DNA of 64,000 nt. Origin: Microvirga makkahensis (lineage in GTDB: Bacteria; Pseudomonadota; Alphaproteobacteria; Rhizobiales; Beijerinckiaceae). The notes beneath the pieces are model-generated. The model did not search any database. It was given only the letters and a program-made list of their open reading frames with translations, and was not told the DNA's origin. This document shows, in pieces, positions 26,324-34,489 of the stretch. The stretch spans positions 327,054-391,053 of the forward strand of contig NZ_WURB01000004.1 in assembly GCF_009830105.1 (NCBI RefSeq). Direction: 5' to 3'. The translations under genes and the position numbers were made by a program. The stretch's first letter is position 1; every line of letters begins with the position of its first letter.

Positions 26324-27429
26324 GCGGGCTGCGCGTTGCCGTTCTGGGCCTGAGCCTGTCCTCTTCCTGGGGCAATGGGCATGCCACCACGTTCCGCGCT
26401 TTGCTGAAGGCCCTCGCCGCGCGGGGACACGACGTGCTGTTCCTGGAGCGCGACGTGCCGTGGTACGCCGCGCACCGGGACCTCACGGATCCTGATTTCT
26501 GTCGCCTGGAGTTTTACACCGGTCTTGAGGATCTGGAACGGTACAAGGACGAGGTCGCCGCTGCCGATTGCGTGATCGTGGGCTCTTACGTGCCTGAGGG
26601 GGTCGCCGTCGGGCGCTGGGTTCAGGAGACGGCGAGAGGCGTGACGGCCTTCTACGACATCGACACGCCCGTAACCCTGGCGAAGCTCGAAAGGGGTGAT
26701 TACGAGTATCTCTCGCCGCCGCTGATCCCCAATTACGACGTCTACTTCTCCTTCACGGGAGGCCCGACGCTCGATCTCCTCATGGACCAGTACGGATCGC
26801 CTGCGGCGCGGGCGCTCTACTGCTCGGTCGATCCCGAGCTCTATCCCGTTCTGGATCGGGAGAAGCGCTGGGATCTGAGCTATCTCGGCACCTATAGCCC
26901 TGACCGTCAGCCGACTCTCGAGCGACTCCTGATCGAGCCGGCTCGGCGCACGCCGCATCTGCGCTTCGTCGTGGCAGGGCCGCAATACCCATCCGATATC
27001 GCGTGGCCCGGGAATGTGGAGCGCATCGATCACGTGCCGCCCCGTGAACACCCGGCCTTTTATGCGGCGAGCCGCTTCACTCTCAATGTCACCCGCGCGG
27101 ACATGATCCGCGCCGGCTACAGCCCGAGCGTTCGCCTGTTTGAGGCCGCCGCCTGCGGAACACCCATCATCTCGGACACGTGGGACGGCATCGGCACGCT
27201 TCTGGCTCCTGGAAGCGAGATCGTTCTCGCTCGGAATTCCGACGATGTCGTCCAGGTGCTCGAAGGATGGGACGAAAGCCGGCGCGACAGGATGGGACAG
27301 GCCTCGCGAAAGAGGATCCTGTCCGACCACACCGCTGCCCACCGCGCGGCCTCCATGGAGCAGGACCTGCTTGAAGCCATGGAGCGCCGCAAACAGGAAC
27401 ATCGCCTTGCAATGGGGGTGGAGGCCTGA
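26320..27429 (+). CDS. CgeB-like glycosyltransferase
   Basis: A 369-residue GT-B protein starting from GTG at 26320, which overlaps the upstream stop (GTGA). It is the closest paralogue of the minus-strand gene at 17463: both have SSSWGNGHAT, the FYDIDTPVTL/FYDLDTPVTL segment, LSYLGTYSPDRQ/LSYLGTYAADRQ and LTLNVTRQ/FTLNVTRA blocks. The donor motif is LFEAAACGTPIISDTWDG near 270. The last gene of the tightly coupled plus-strand set; 114 bases follow before the decarboxylase-like gene. Confidence 0.9.
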   Translation: MSGLRVAVLGLSLSSSWGNGHATTFRALLKALAARGHDVLFLERDVPWYAAHRDLTDPDFCRLEFYTGLEDLERYKDEVAAADCVIVGSYVPEGVAVGRWVQETARGVTAFYDIDTPVTLAKLERGDYEYLSPPLIPNYDVYFSFTGGPTLDLLMDQYGSPAARALYCSVDPELYPVLDREKRWDLSYLGTYSPDRQPTLERLLIEPARRTPHLRFVVAGPQYPSDIAWPGNVERIDHVPPREHPAFYAASRFTLNVTRADMIRAGYSPSVRLFEAAACGTPIISDTWDGIGTLLAPGSEIVLARNSDDVVQVLEGWDESRRDRMGQASRKRILSDHTAAHRAASMEQDLLEAMERRKQEHRLAMGVEA

Positions 27430-27543
27430 AGGCCTGAATAGATTCTGAAGCCGGCATTGAACCAATGCCAAGCTTCGACGTTGGACCGGTAAAGGTATGT
27501 TCCTCGTGGCCGTTGTCGGCGGTCCCATACGGAGATGGTCTTC

Positions 27544-28578
27544 ATGAAGAATGGCAAGAGCAAGCTCGTCCTTGTCGCGGGTGGAGCCGGCTTTCTCGGG
27601 TCGCATCTGTGCGATGCCCTGCTGAGCGAAGGCGCGCACGTGGTCGCTCTCGACAACTTCCAGACGGGACGAAAGCAGAATCTCCGGCACCTGGAGCGTG
27701 AGCCCCGGTTCGATCTGGTCGACAGCGACATCATCAAGCCGCTCCCGGCACGGCTGCGCTCAAAGAAGGTGAAGTTCGACGAGGTCTTCAATCTTGCCTG
27801 TGCCGCGTCGCCACCTCATTATCAGGCCGACCCCGAGCACACGATGCTCACCAGCGTCGTCGGGACCCATAATCTGCTCACCTTCGCCGAGGCGACGGGG
27901 GCAAGGTTCTTCCTGGCTTCCACCAGCGAAATCTATGGCGACCCTGAGGTGCATCCGCAGAAAGAGAGCTATTGGGGAAACGTGAACCCAACAGGCCCGC
28001 GGGCGTGCTATGACGAAGGCAAGCGGGCCGCGGAAACGCTGACCTTCGATTTCGAACGTGCCGGCCGCGCCGATGTGCGCGTCGCGCGGATCTTCAACAC
28101 TTACGGTCCCCGTATGCGCGCCGATGACGGACGCGTGGTCTCCAATGTGATCTGCCAGGCCCTGGCCGGGGACGACATCACAATCTATGGGGACGGGAGC
28201 CAGACGCGCTCATTCTGTTACGTATCCGATCTCGTGGACGGATTCATGCGTCTCATGGCGTACAATGGCCCGTTCCCGGGCGCAGTGAACCTCGGCAACC
28301 CGAACGAGCTCACCGTGGGCGATCTGGCGCAGAAGGTTCTGGTGATGACGGGATCTTCTTCCCGCATCGTCTCGCGTCCGCTGCCGGTGGATGATCCGCG
28401 CCGCCGCCGCCCTGATATCACTCTTGCCAAGCAGATCCTCGGCTGGTCGCCGAAGACGTCGCTGGATGTCGGGCTGAAGGCGACCATCGCCTGGTTTTCC
28501 GACGAACGTTCCGATTCAAGCAAGGCCGCGCGCGCTCTGACCATGCTCCAGGGAGCTGTCGCGGCAAGGCAGGCCTGA
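27544..28578 (+). CDS. UDP-glucuronate decarboxylase-like NDP-sugar enzyme
   Basis: A 344-residue extended short-chain dehydrogenase. The NAD motif is [15 protein letters not shown]. The [11 protein letters not shown] segment, the Ser in [14 protein letters not shown] and Tyr-Lys in [10 protein letters not shown] are characteristic of UDP-xylose synthase (UDP-glucuronate decarboxylase), as is [10 protein letters not shown]. It would form UDP-xylose from UDP-glucuronate. I use the ATG at 27544, ten bases after GGAG; the ATG at 27535 overlaps that site. A UDP-xylose supply fits the neighbouring glycosyltransferases and the xylosidase-like glycosidase. A terminator follows. Confidence 0.9.
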   Translation: MKNGKSKLVLVAGGAGFLGSHLCDALLSEGAHVVALDNFQTGRKQNLRHLEREPRFDLVDSDIIKPLPARLRSKKVKFDEVFNLACAASPPHYQADPEHTMLTSVVGTHNLLTFAEATGARFFLASTSEIYGDPEVHPQKESYWGNVNPTGPRACYDEGKRAAETLTFDFERAGRADVRVARIFNTYGPRMRADDGRVVSNVICQALAGDDITIYGDGSQTRSFCYVSDLVDGFMRLMAYNGPFPGAVNLGNPNELTVGDLAQKVLVMTGSSSRIVSRPLPVDDPRRRRPDITLAKQILGWSPKTSLDVGLKATIAWFSDERSDSSKAARALTMLQGAVAARQA

Positions 28579-28601
28579 GGCTGTATTCTTTCCCCTCACA
28601 T

Positions 28602-28640
28602 AAAGGGGCGCCCGGATAGCCCGGCGCCCTTCTTGTTTGC
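28602..28640. terminator. Terminator between convergent genes
   Basis: GGGCGCC (28606-28612) pairs with GGCGCCC (28623-28629), followed by TTCTTGTTT on the plus strand; A-residues precede it, so it could also work for the minus-strand YihY gene that ends at 28650. Confidence 0.65.
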
Positions 28641-28649
28641 TGTCGGTGT

Positions 28650-29828
28650 TCAAGCTTTCGCCACACCAACCGTATCAGCCATCTTGGCTCCTCGCGTGCC
28701 CATGGGTTCCCGCACACCTTCGGTGGTGTCCTTGACCGTCTGGTGCTCCATCTCGGCATTGATCTCGGCCCCCAGCAGAACGACGATGCTCGACAGCCAG
28801 ATCCATGTCATGAAGCCGATGACCGCGCCCAGCGAGCCGTAGGTTTCGTTGTAGCTGCCGAAGTTGGATACATACCAAGAAAAGAGCATCGACACGGCAA
28901 TCCACAGCACTGCCGCGATGATGCCACCGGGCGTCACCCAGCGCCATTCGGCCTTGTCCCGGCTCGGTCCGAAGCGGTAGATCAGCGACAGGCTGAAGGT
29001 GACGCCGATGAGAAGAACAGGCCAGCGCATGAGAGACAGCAGCCATTCCATGCTGCCGCCCATACCGATGAAGTTCAGGATGATCGGAAGAACGACGATG
29101 CCGCCGAGGGCGACGAGGATGAACAGGATGGCACCCAAGGTGAAGGTGAGAGAGGTCAGATTCAGCCGTAGGAAGCTGCGCTTTTCTTCCTCGTCATTGA
29201 CGATGTTGAGAGCATCGAACACCGCTTTCATCCCGGCATTGGCGCTCCATAGCGAGATGGCGAGACCGAAGATGAAGCCAAAGCCGAGTGCACCACCTCC
29301 CTGCGAAGCAATGCGTTGCACCTGTTCGCCGATGATTTCCAGCGCGCCACCCGGGAGGATGCCAGACATGGCGTTGAGGTGATCCTGAATCGTGGCGGGA
29401 TCCGCGAAGAGGCCGTATATGGAAACAAGAGCGGCAATGGCGGGAAAGACGGCGAGCAGGGCATAGTAGGTGACGCCAGCGGCGACCGACATGATCCGAT
29501 CCTTGCCGAATTCCTCGTAAGTCCGCCAGAGTATGTCCTTCCAACCCTTCGCCGGAATTTTCGTAGGCTTGTCGGCCTCACGCCCACGGTCGCCCTCGGC
29601 TGCTGCCGCATCGGGGTCGGCATGCTGCTTCTGCGTGAATCCGGTATTCTTCTGCGGCTGACCCTTGCCGGCACGCCGAGCTCGGTCACCTGCCGGGGCA
29701 GGCGCATGGTTGCGCTCGCCCCCTGCCACGAGCCGGACCAGCGCCCAGCCGACTACGACGGCGGCCATTGTTGCAAGCGCTGAGGGGGCTTGGGATGGAC
29801 CCTGCTGAGTTGCTGGATTGTTTGCCAT
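28650..29828 (-). CDS. YihY/BrkB-family membrane protein with extra N-terminal helix
   Basis: A 392-residue YihY-family protein. The family core runs from about residue 95 (WRTYEEFGKDRIMSVAAGVTYYALLAVFPA) to the GAEINAEMEHQ motif near 360, with six membrane helices. Compared with the 288-residue paralogue at 735-1601 it has about 90 extra N-terminal residues: a hydrophobic helix ATMAAVVVGWALVRLV and a charged, Pro/Lys-rich linker. It is convergent with the decarboxylase-like gene and divergent from the GT87-like gene. Function not established. Confidence 0.92.
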   Translation of the reverse strand: MANNPATQQGPSQAPSALATMAAVVVGWALVRLVAGGERNHAPAPAGDRARRAGKGQPQKNTGFTQKQHADPDAAAAEGDRGREADKPTKIPAKGWKDILWRTYEEFGKDRIMSVAAGVTYYALLAVFPAIAALVSIYGLFADPATIQDHLNAMSGILPGGALEIIGEQVQRIASQGGGALGFGFIFGLAISLWSANAGMKAVFDALNIVNDEEEKRSFLRLNLTSLTFTLGAILFILVALGGIVVLPIILNFIGMGGSMEWLLSLMRWPVLLIGVTFSLSLIYRFGPSRDKAEWRWVTPGGIIAAVLWIAVSMLFSWYVSNFGSYNETYGSLGAVIGFMTWIWLSSIVVLLGAEINAEMEHQTVKDTTEGVREPMGTRGAKMADTVGVAKA

Positions 29829-30014
29829 CGACGGACTGAACCTTATGTTACCAGAAACCGAGCGGAAAGGCTTGGCTCATGCGTAAACCTCGTTGCAGAG
29901 TCGGCAGTTCCAAATGCGCCGCAAGCGGATGGGCGCGAAGGGCTGTGCTCCAATGAGCGATGCCCTAGTTCCATCCTGCATAAACTCAAGCTTCTTTCGA
30001 TTGGGATGTCATGA

Positions 30015-31181
30015 ATGGCGGCATCGGCGCGCTGGCTCGTCAATCTCGTTGTATTGGTTTTGTCGTTCCTTGCGATCATGGCGGAGTTCCCGCGCATCGC
30101 TCACGACGGAGGCTTGTGGGATTTCGGCTCTTTCGTCGCTTCGGGGCGGGCTGCGGCTGAAGGTTTGAATCCCTACGGCGTGTATCCGCTGACACTGCAT
30201 GTCGAACTGCCAGGATTCGAATCCTGGAACCCTAATCTCAACCCGCCCGTATCGGCGCTTCTGTTCCAGATGTTCGACGCGCCGGATCCGCGCGCCGCCT
30301 TCGAAACCTGGCGTTGGATCTCGATCGCATCCTACGTTGCTGCCGTTTTCCTCATTGCATGGCGCTTCCGGAGCCCTCAGGCTCCGATCATGGCCATTTG
30401 GGCTTTCGCCCTTGCCGGATTCTGGGACACGCTCTTTCTGGGGCAGATCTACCTGCCGCTCGCCCTCGCGGCCGTCGCCGGATGGCTTCTTCTCGAGCGC
30501 GGACAGGTTGGGGCAGCCGGAATCCTCATTGGAATGCTGGTCTCGATGAAACCGAATTTCCTCGTGTGGCCGGTCCTGCTGCTTCTTTCAGGCCATTGGA
30601 GGCCGGCACTCACGGCGCTGGTCACGGCTGCCGTGATCAGCGCCATCCCGCTGTTCGTATATGGCCTCGAGGTCTACCGGCAGTGGTTCGAACTGATCGC
30701 CTCCGACAAGGAGCGGGCGTTCTTCCTCACCAATACCTCTTTTGCGGGCTTTGCGGCTCGCGCCGGAATCCCGCTTCTCGGGGTGATCGCCAGCCTTGCG
30801 CTTCTGGCGCTGCTCGCGGCATGGGCCTTCCGGCGTCGGCCGAACGCCATGGCTGCGAGTGCCTTGGCCCTGGTTGCGTCTCTTCTCGCCTCGCCCCTGG
30901 GGTGGGTTCACTATACGCTGTTTCTCCTGCCGGTCTTCCTGAGCCATTGGCATAAGCCTGCCATGCGCGTCGTCGCCCTTCTGCTCATCGTGCCGGTTCC
31001 CGTCGTCATCGACCAGTTCACGAGACCTGCATGGATCCAGCTCACCATCGGTTCAGTCTATGGCTGGGCCATGGTGCTTTGCCTCGCGGTTCTGGCTATG
31101 GCCGAGGTGCGCCGGCGAGCCGAGGCATCACCCGCGAGTGTTCCCGTGTCCCGGCTGGGCGGTGCCGAGCAAACATCCTAG
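30015..31181 (+). CDS. GT87-type (DUF2029) polyprenol-phosphate-dependent glycosyltransferase-like protein
   Basis: A 388-residue polytopic protein with about nine hydrophobic segments. The first loop has DFGSFVASGRAAAEGLNPYG and LNPPVSALLF, matching the GT-C family GT87 pattern (Asp in loop 1, then NPP). Mycobacterial members are alpha-mannosyltransferases that use polyprenyl-phosphate mannose. The ATG at 30015 has only a weak ribosome site. It stands alone between YihY and the convergent membrane-protein operon. In view of the polyprenyl-phosphate arabinose genes just downstream it may contribute to the same glycan; that is inference. Confidence 0.85.
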   Translation: MAASARWLVNLVVLVLSFLAIMAEFPRIAHDGGLWDFGSFVASGRAAAEGLNPYGVYPLTLHVELPGFESWNPNLNPPVSALLFQMFDAPDPRAAFETWRWISIASYVAAVFLIAWRFRSPQAPIMAIWAFALAGFWDTLFLGQIYLPLALAAVAGWLLLERGQVGAAGILIGMLVSMKPNFLVWPVLLLLSGHWRPALTALVTAAVISAIPLFVYGLEVYRQWFELIASDKERAFFLTNTSFAGFAARAGIPLLGVIASLALLALLAAWAFRRRPNAMAASALALVASLLASPLGWVHYTLFLLPVFLSHWHKPAMRVVALLLIVPVPVVIDQFTRPAWIQLTIGSVYGWAMVLCLAVLAMAEVRRRAEASPASVPVSRLGGAEQTS

Positions 31182-31229
31182 CGCATCGTGGGAAAAGGGA
31201 CCCGGCTTTTCGCACCGAACGATGCGCTA
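31179..31229. repeat. Intergenic palindromic repeat
   Basis: TAGCGCATCGT (31179-31189) and ACGATGCGCTA (31219-31229) form perfect 11-bp arms; inside, GAAAAG pairs with CTTTTC around GGACCCGG. The inner part resembles AAAGTGGACCCGGTTTTGCGCA in the repeat at 13070, so both belong to one element family. It occupies the gap between convergent genes and may serve as a bidirectional terminator. Confidence 0.75.
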
Positions 31230-31238
31230 AGCATGGTT

Positions 31239-32867
31239 TCAGCCGCCGCTCGGGACAATGTCGTCCTCCTCGCCGTCTCGGTCGGAGTCGTTCGAGCGAC
31301 TGACGGTCTCGGCCGGCGGCGCACGCAATACGTAAATCCTCCAGTCGGCGGTCTCCCCCGCGAACTCGAATTGATCGTTTATGAATTCGGCGTAAATCGC
31401 TTTGAGCCCCTCGGTCGTTGCGCCATCGACAGGCCATTTCGGCTCCATGATGATCCGCACGTCGTCGAACAAACTCTTGGCCGGAAGGAAACTGTGCTCG
31501 TTGACCGTGCGGCCCCAGTGATACCAGGTGCTGTCGCCGGTAGGTGCCTCAAGGCCGAGACCAGCGGAGAAGGGGCTGACGAAGTCCAGAACGAGCACGT
31601 GATCCGTTTCCTGTTCCAGAGAGGACAGAGCACGCGCGCCATCTGCGAGGCTGGCGAAGTAGCGGCTGAATGCAGGATAGTCTCCGTCGTTCCAGAGCCG
31701 GACGAGCTTGACCTCGCCGAAGTTCGGCAAGGGCGCGGCTTGCCCGCGGTCCAGGCTCGCCAATCCCGTGTGCAGCCCAAGAGCTGCCGCGTATTGAAGG
31801 CTTCCCGGCAGCACGAAGGCAAAGAGCAGAAGCTGCGCACCGGCGGTCAGGGGGCGGCGCCGAGGCTCGTACGCCTGCCGATCGCTGCGCGCCAAGCGCT
31901 CTACCGCCACTGCGGATGCCGCCATCAGGGTAACGATGCCCGAATTCTGGAAGTTCTGCATGATCAACAGAAATCCCGATCCTGCGCTGAAGCCGAAGAA
32001 CAGGAAATCCCGAATGCTCCTGGTGCGCCAGAGAATTAGGCCCGCAAAGACGAAGAACAGCGTGAAATCGGGAAGATTGCCGAGGAGAAGTTGTACGATT
32101 TGATCGACAGGCTTCAGGCTGCCACTGACCTCGCCGGCGAGAAGGAGATCTGCAATGTGCGCCTTCGTCCCACCCCAGAAGACCTCGACGACGAGACAGC
32201 CGATGGCGGTGAGGCCGAGCGCGCTGATGGACCAGAGACGCTGACGGGCATCGAGGAGCAGGAGGATCAGAAAGCCGATTCCGACAAGTCCGTAGCTGAT
32301 CTTGATATAGAGCATCAAGATCACCAGGAACGCGGCACACGCGGCATCGAGCCCATTCTGGCTACGGCCGGGACGTTCCGGGCGCAGATACATCACCAGC
32401 AGAAATCCGAGTCCGGCCCAGCCGATGCGGTTGTAGAACATCGCAAACGAAAGAGCGCTGACACTCTCGCCCAGGTTCATGGGAACGGCGGCCACCAGGA
32501 TGAGATAGATGCCGAGAGGGAGGGCGACTGCGGGCCGCAAGCGCGAGCCGAGGATATGTGATGCCGGGAGCGCCAGGGCAGCAGTGATCAGTGCCATGCC
32601 GACCGGCATAGCCCCACCGAACGTGCCGGACAGCCAATAGCCGAGCGCAGGGGCATAATAGACGAGGGGGCCTAGAGCGGTGTGAAAGTCCCTGTTGGGA
32701 ATCTGGCCCGAATTGATGCGGTGAACGCCGTCAAGAAAGATGAAGAGATCATTGACATATTTAGTCGTAACCGTCTGACCCGGCCAAGCGAGCATGAGGG
32801 CGCAAATCGCAGCCACTGTAATGATCAGCAGTCTGACCTGTGCTGAGCCTCGCATCCAAACTGTCAT
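31239..32867 (-). CDS. Polytopic membrane protein, third of three tandem paralogues (putative GT-C glycosyltransferase)
   Basis: A 542-residue membrane protein with about ten hydrophobic helices in residues 10-390 and a soluble C-terminal domain of ~150 residues. The first extracytoplasmic loop has the paralogue-specific motif VNDLFIFLDGVHRI followed by IPNRDFHTALGPL. A second block, NLGESVSALSFAMFYNRIGW, is also shared. Acidic residues in the first large loop are typical of GT-C enzymes using polyprenyl-phosphate sugars, but I recognise no named family. Start at the ATG at 32867, overlapping the upstream paralogue's stop (ATGA). Its acidic tail (SNDSDRDGEEDD) is absent from the other two. 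Last gene of the seven-gene operon. Confidence 0.82.
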   Translation of the reverse strand: MTVWMRGSAQVRLLIITVAAICALMLAWPGQTVTTKYVNDLFIFLDGVHRINSGQIPNRDFHTALGPLVYYAPALGYWLSGTFGGAMPVGMALITAALALPASHILGSRLRPAVALPLGIYLILVAAVPMNLGESVSALSFAMFYNRIGWAGLGFLLVMYLRPERPGRSQNGLDAACAAFLVILMLYIKISYGLVGIGFLILLLLDARQRLWSISALGLTAIGCLVVEVFWGGTKAHIADLLLAGEVSGSLKPVDQIVQLLLGNLPDFTLFFVFAGLILWRTRSIRDFLFFGFSAGSGFLLIMQNFQNSGIVTLMAASAVAVERLARSDRQAYEPRRRPLTAGAQLLLFAFVLPGSLQYAAALGLHTGLASLDRGQAAPLPNFGEVKLVRLWNDGDYPAFSRYFASLADGARALSSLEQETDHVLVLDFVSPFSAGLGLEAPTGDSTWYHWGRTVNEHSFLPAKSLFDDVRIIMEPKWPVDGATTEGLKAIYAEFINDQFEFAGETADWRIYVLRAPPAETVSRSNDSDRDGEEDDIVPSGG

Positions 32868-34489
32868 GGCCGAAATCCATCCCCCAGCCTCAACCATGAA
32901 TAGGGACCCGCGTTCCCTGACGGCGCATCCTTGGCTGCAACCTCCGGGTTCTTGCGGCGGTATATGGCCCAGCCCTCGTTCTCAAGGAGCAGCTCGAAGG
33001 CCGAGTCGATGTGGGTTTGATACAATGTTCTCAGTGGGATGTTGTTGATGCCCCATGTGGGGAGCATCAATATCTCCACATCGGCAAGCAGTTTGCCCGG
33101 ATGGGTGAAATGGACTTCATTGATGTTGCGCCCCCAGTGGAGCCAGGCGCTGTCACCGCGTGGAGGGGGAAGATCTAGGCCCGCCGAGAAGGGATTCGAG
33201 AAATCCAGGACAGATACCTTCACAGGCTTTTCCGGAAGGCTCTTCAAGCCACGGGCACCCTCCTCAATGCTTGCGAGATACGCATGCATCATCGTTCTTT
33301 CTCTCGACAGCCACGGGGAAATGAGCCGTATCTCTCCGAAACGAGGCAGATCGAACGCCTGTCCGGCCTTCGCGAGGGCCAAGGTCGTGTGAAATCCCAG
33401 AGCCATGGCGCAGTGGAGGAGCGTCGGCAGGATCAGCGCCATGAGCAGAAGGGGAGATCCTGAGCCGAAGACCGCGAGTTTCGCACCACGGCCGGGGGGA
33501 TGGGCCGGTAAATGCAACAGCATCTGCGCCGCAGCGGCGGCACCGGCATGGATCGTCAGAATACCCCAAGGCTGGGAGTTCTGGCTCTGGATCATGAGGC
33601 CGGGAAGTGTGCAGAAGCCAAAGAACAGAAGGTCCGGCAGGCTGCGGGTTCGCCAGAGCACGAGGAGCGCGAAGATAGCCAGGAGAGAAAAATCGGCCAA
33701 GTGGCGGAGGAGGGCGGAGGCCAGATCGACGATGCCCCGCGACCCGCTCACTCGGCCCGTCAGAGCGAGATCGTCGAAATAGGCTGACGTGGACTGCCAG
33801 AACGCCTCGATGACAAGACCGCAGAGCAACGTCAGGCCAAAGGCGGCTGCAGCCCATCCACGCTGCCGCGCATCGAGCAGCAGAAAGGCCAGGAAGGCGA
33901 GCGCGACGAGGCCATAGGTGATCTTCGTATAGAGCATCACCACGATCAGCACCGTCGCGGAAAAGGCATCGAGAGCGTTCTGCCACCGCATCGGTCGGAT
34001 CGGCCGCAGATACATGATCAGGAGCGCGCCCAGAGCGGCCCACCCGATCCGATTGTAGAACATTGCAAAGGACAATGCCGTGACGCTCTCGCCGAGATTC
34101 GCAGGTACAGCCAGGACAAGAAGCAGGAAGAGCCCATAGGGAATGCCTATGACCGGCTGCAGGCGTGAGCCAATGACATGCGCGATGGGGGGGGCCAGAA
34201 AGAGCGTAACCAGGGCCATGCCATAGGGCATGGCTCCGCCCATGGTCCCGGAAATCCAGTAGCCGAGCGCAGGGATATAGAAGGAGAGGGGTCCCAGGGC
34301 CGTATGGAAGTCCCGGTTCGGTATCTGCCCCCAGTCGATCCTGTGAGCGCCATCGAGGAAAATGAAGAGGTCGTTCACATAGGATGCTGTGACCGTCAGG
34401 CCCGGACCTGCCAAAAGACACGCAAAGAGAGTGGCGCCAACCAGAATGGCTCCTGCCGAAAACCGCATTCCATTCGCTTGCGCGCTCAT
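32864..34489 (-). CDS. Polytopic membrane protein, second of three tandem paralogues (putative GT-C glycosyltransferase)
   Basis: A 541-residue paralogue with the same layout: a signal-anchor-like first helix, the loop motif VNDLFIFLDGAHRIDWG then IPNRDFHTALGPL, the block NLGESVTALSFAMFYNRIGW, about ten helices, and a soluble C-terminal domain containing DFSNPFSAGLDLPPP. The C-terminal domain aligns with the others through the NPF-S-G and LHWGR/YHWGR/LQWER positions. The ATG at 34489 overlaps the first paralogue's stop by four bases. A long in-frame extension upstream to 35077 only mirrors that gene and is not used. Confidence 0.82.
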   Translation of the reverse strand: MSAQANGMRFSAGAILVGATLFACLLAGPGLTVTASYVNDLFIFLDGAHRIDWGQIPNRDFHTALGPLSFYIPALGYWISGTMGGAMPYGMALVTLFLAPPIAHVIGSRLQPVIGIPYGLFLLLVLAVPANLGESVTALSFAMFYNRIGWAALGALLIMYLRPIRPMRWQNALDAFSATVLIVVMLYTKITYGLVALAFLAFLLLDARQRGWAAAAFGLTLLCGLVIEAFWQSTSAYFDDLALTGRVSGSRGIVDLASALLRHLADFSLLAIFALLVLWRTRSLPDLLFFGFCTLPGLMIQSQNSQPWGILTIHAGAAAAAQMLLHLPAHPPGRGAKLAVFGSGSPLLLMALILPTLLHCAMALGFHTTLALAKAGQAFDLPRFGEIRLISPWLSRERTMMHAYLASIEEGARGLKSLPEKPVKVSVLDFSNPFSAGLDLPPPRGDSAWLHWGRNINEVHFTHPGKLLADVEILMLPTWGINNIPLRTLYQTHIDSAFELLLENEGWAIYRRKNPEVAAKDAPSGNAGPYSWLRLGDGFRP

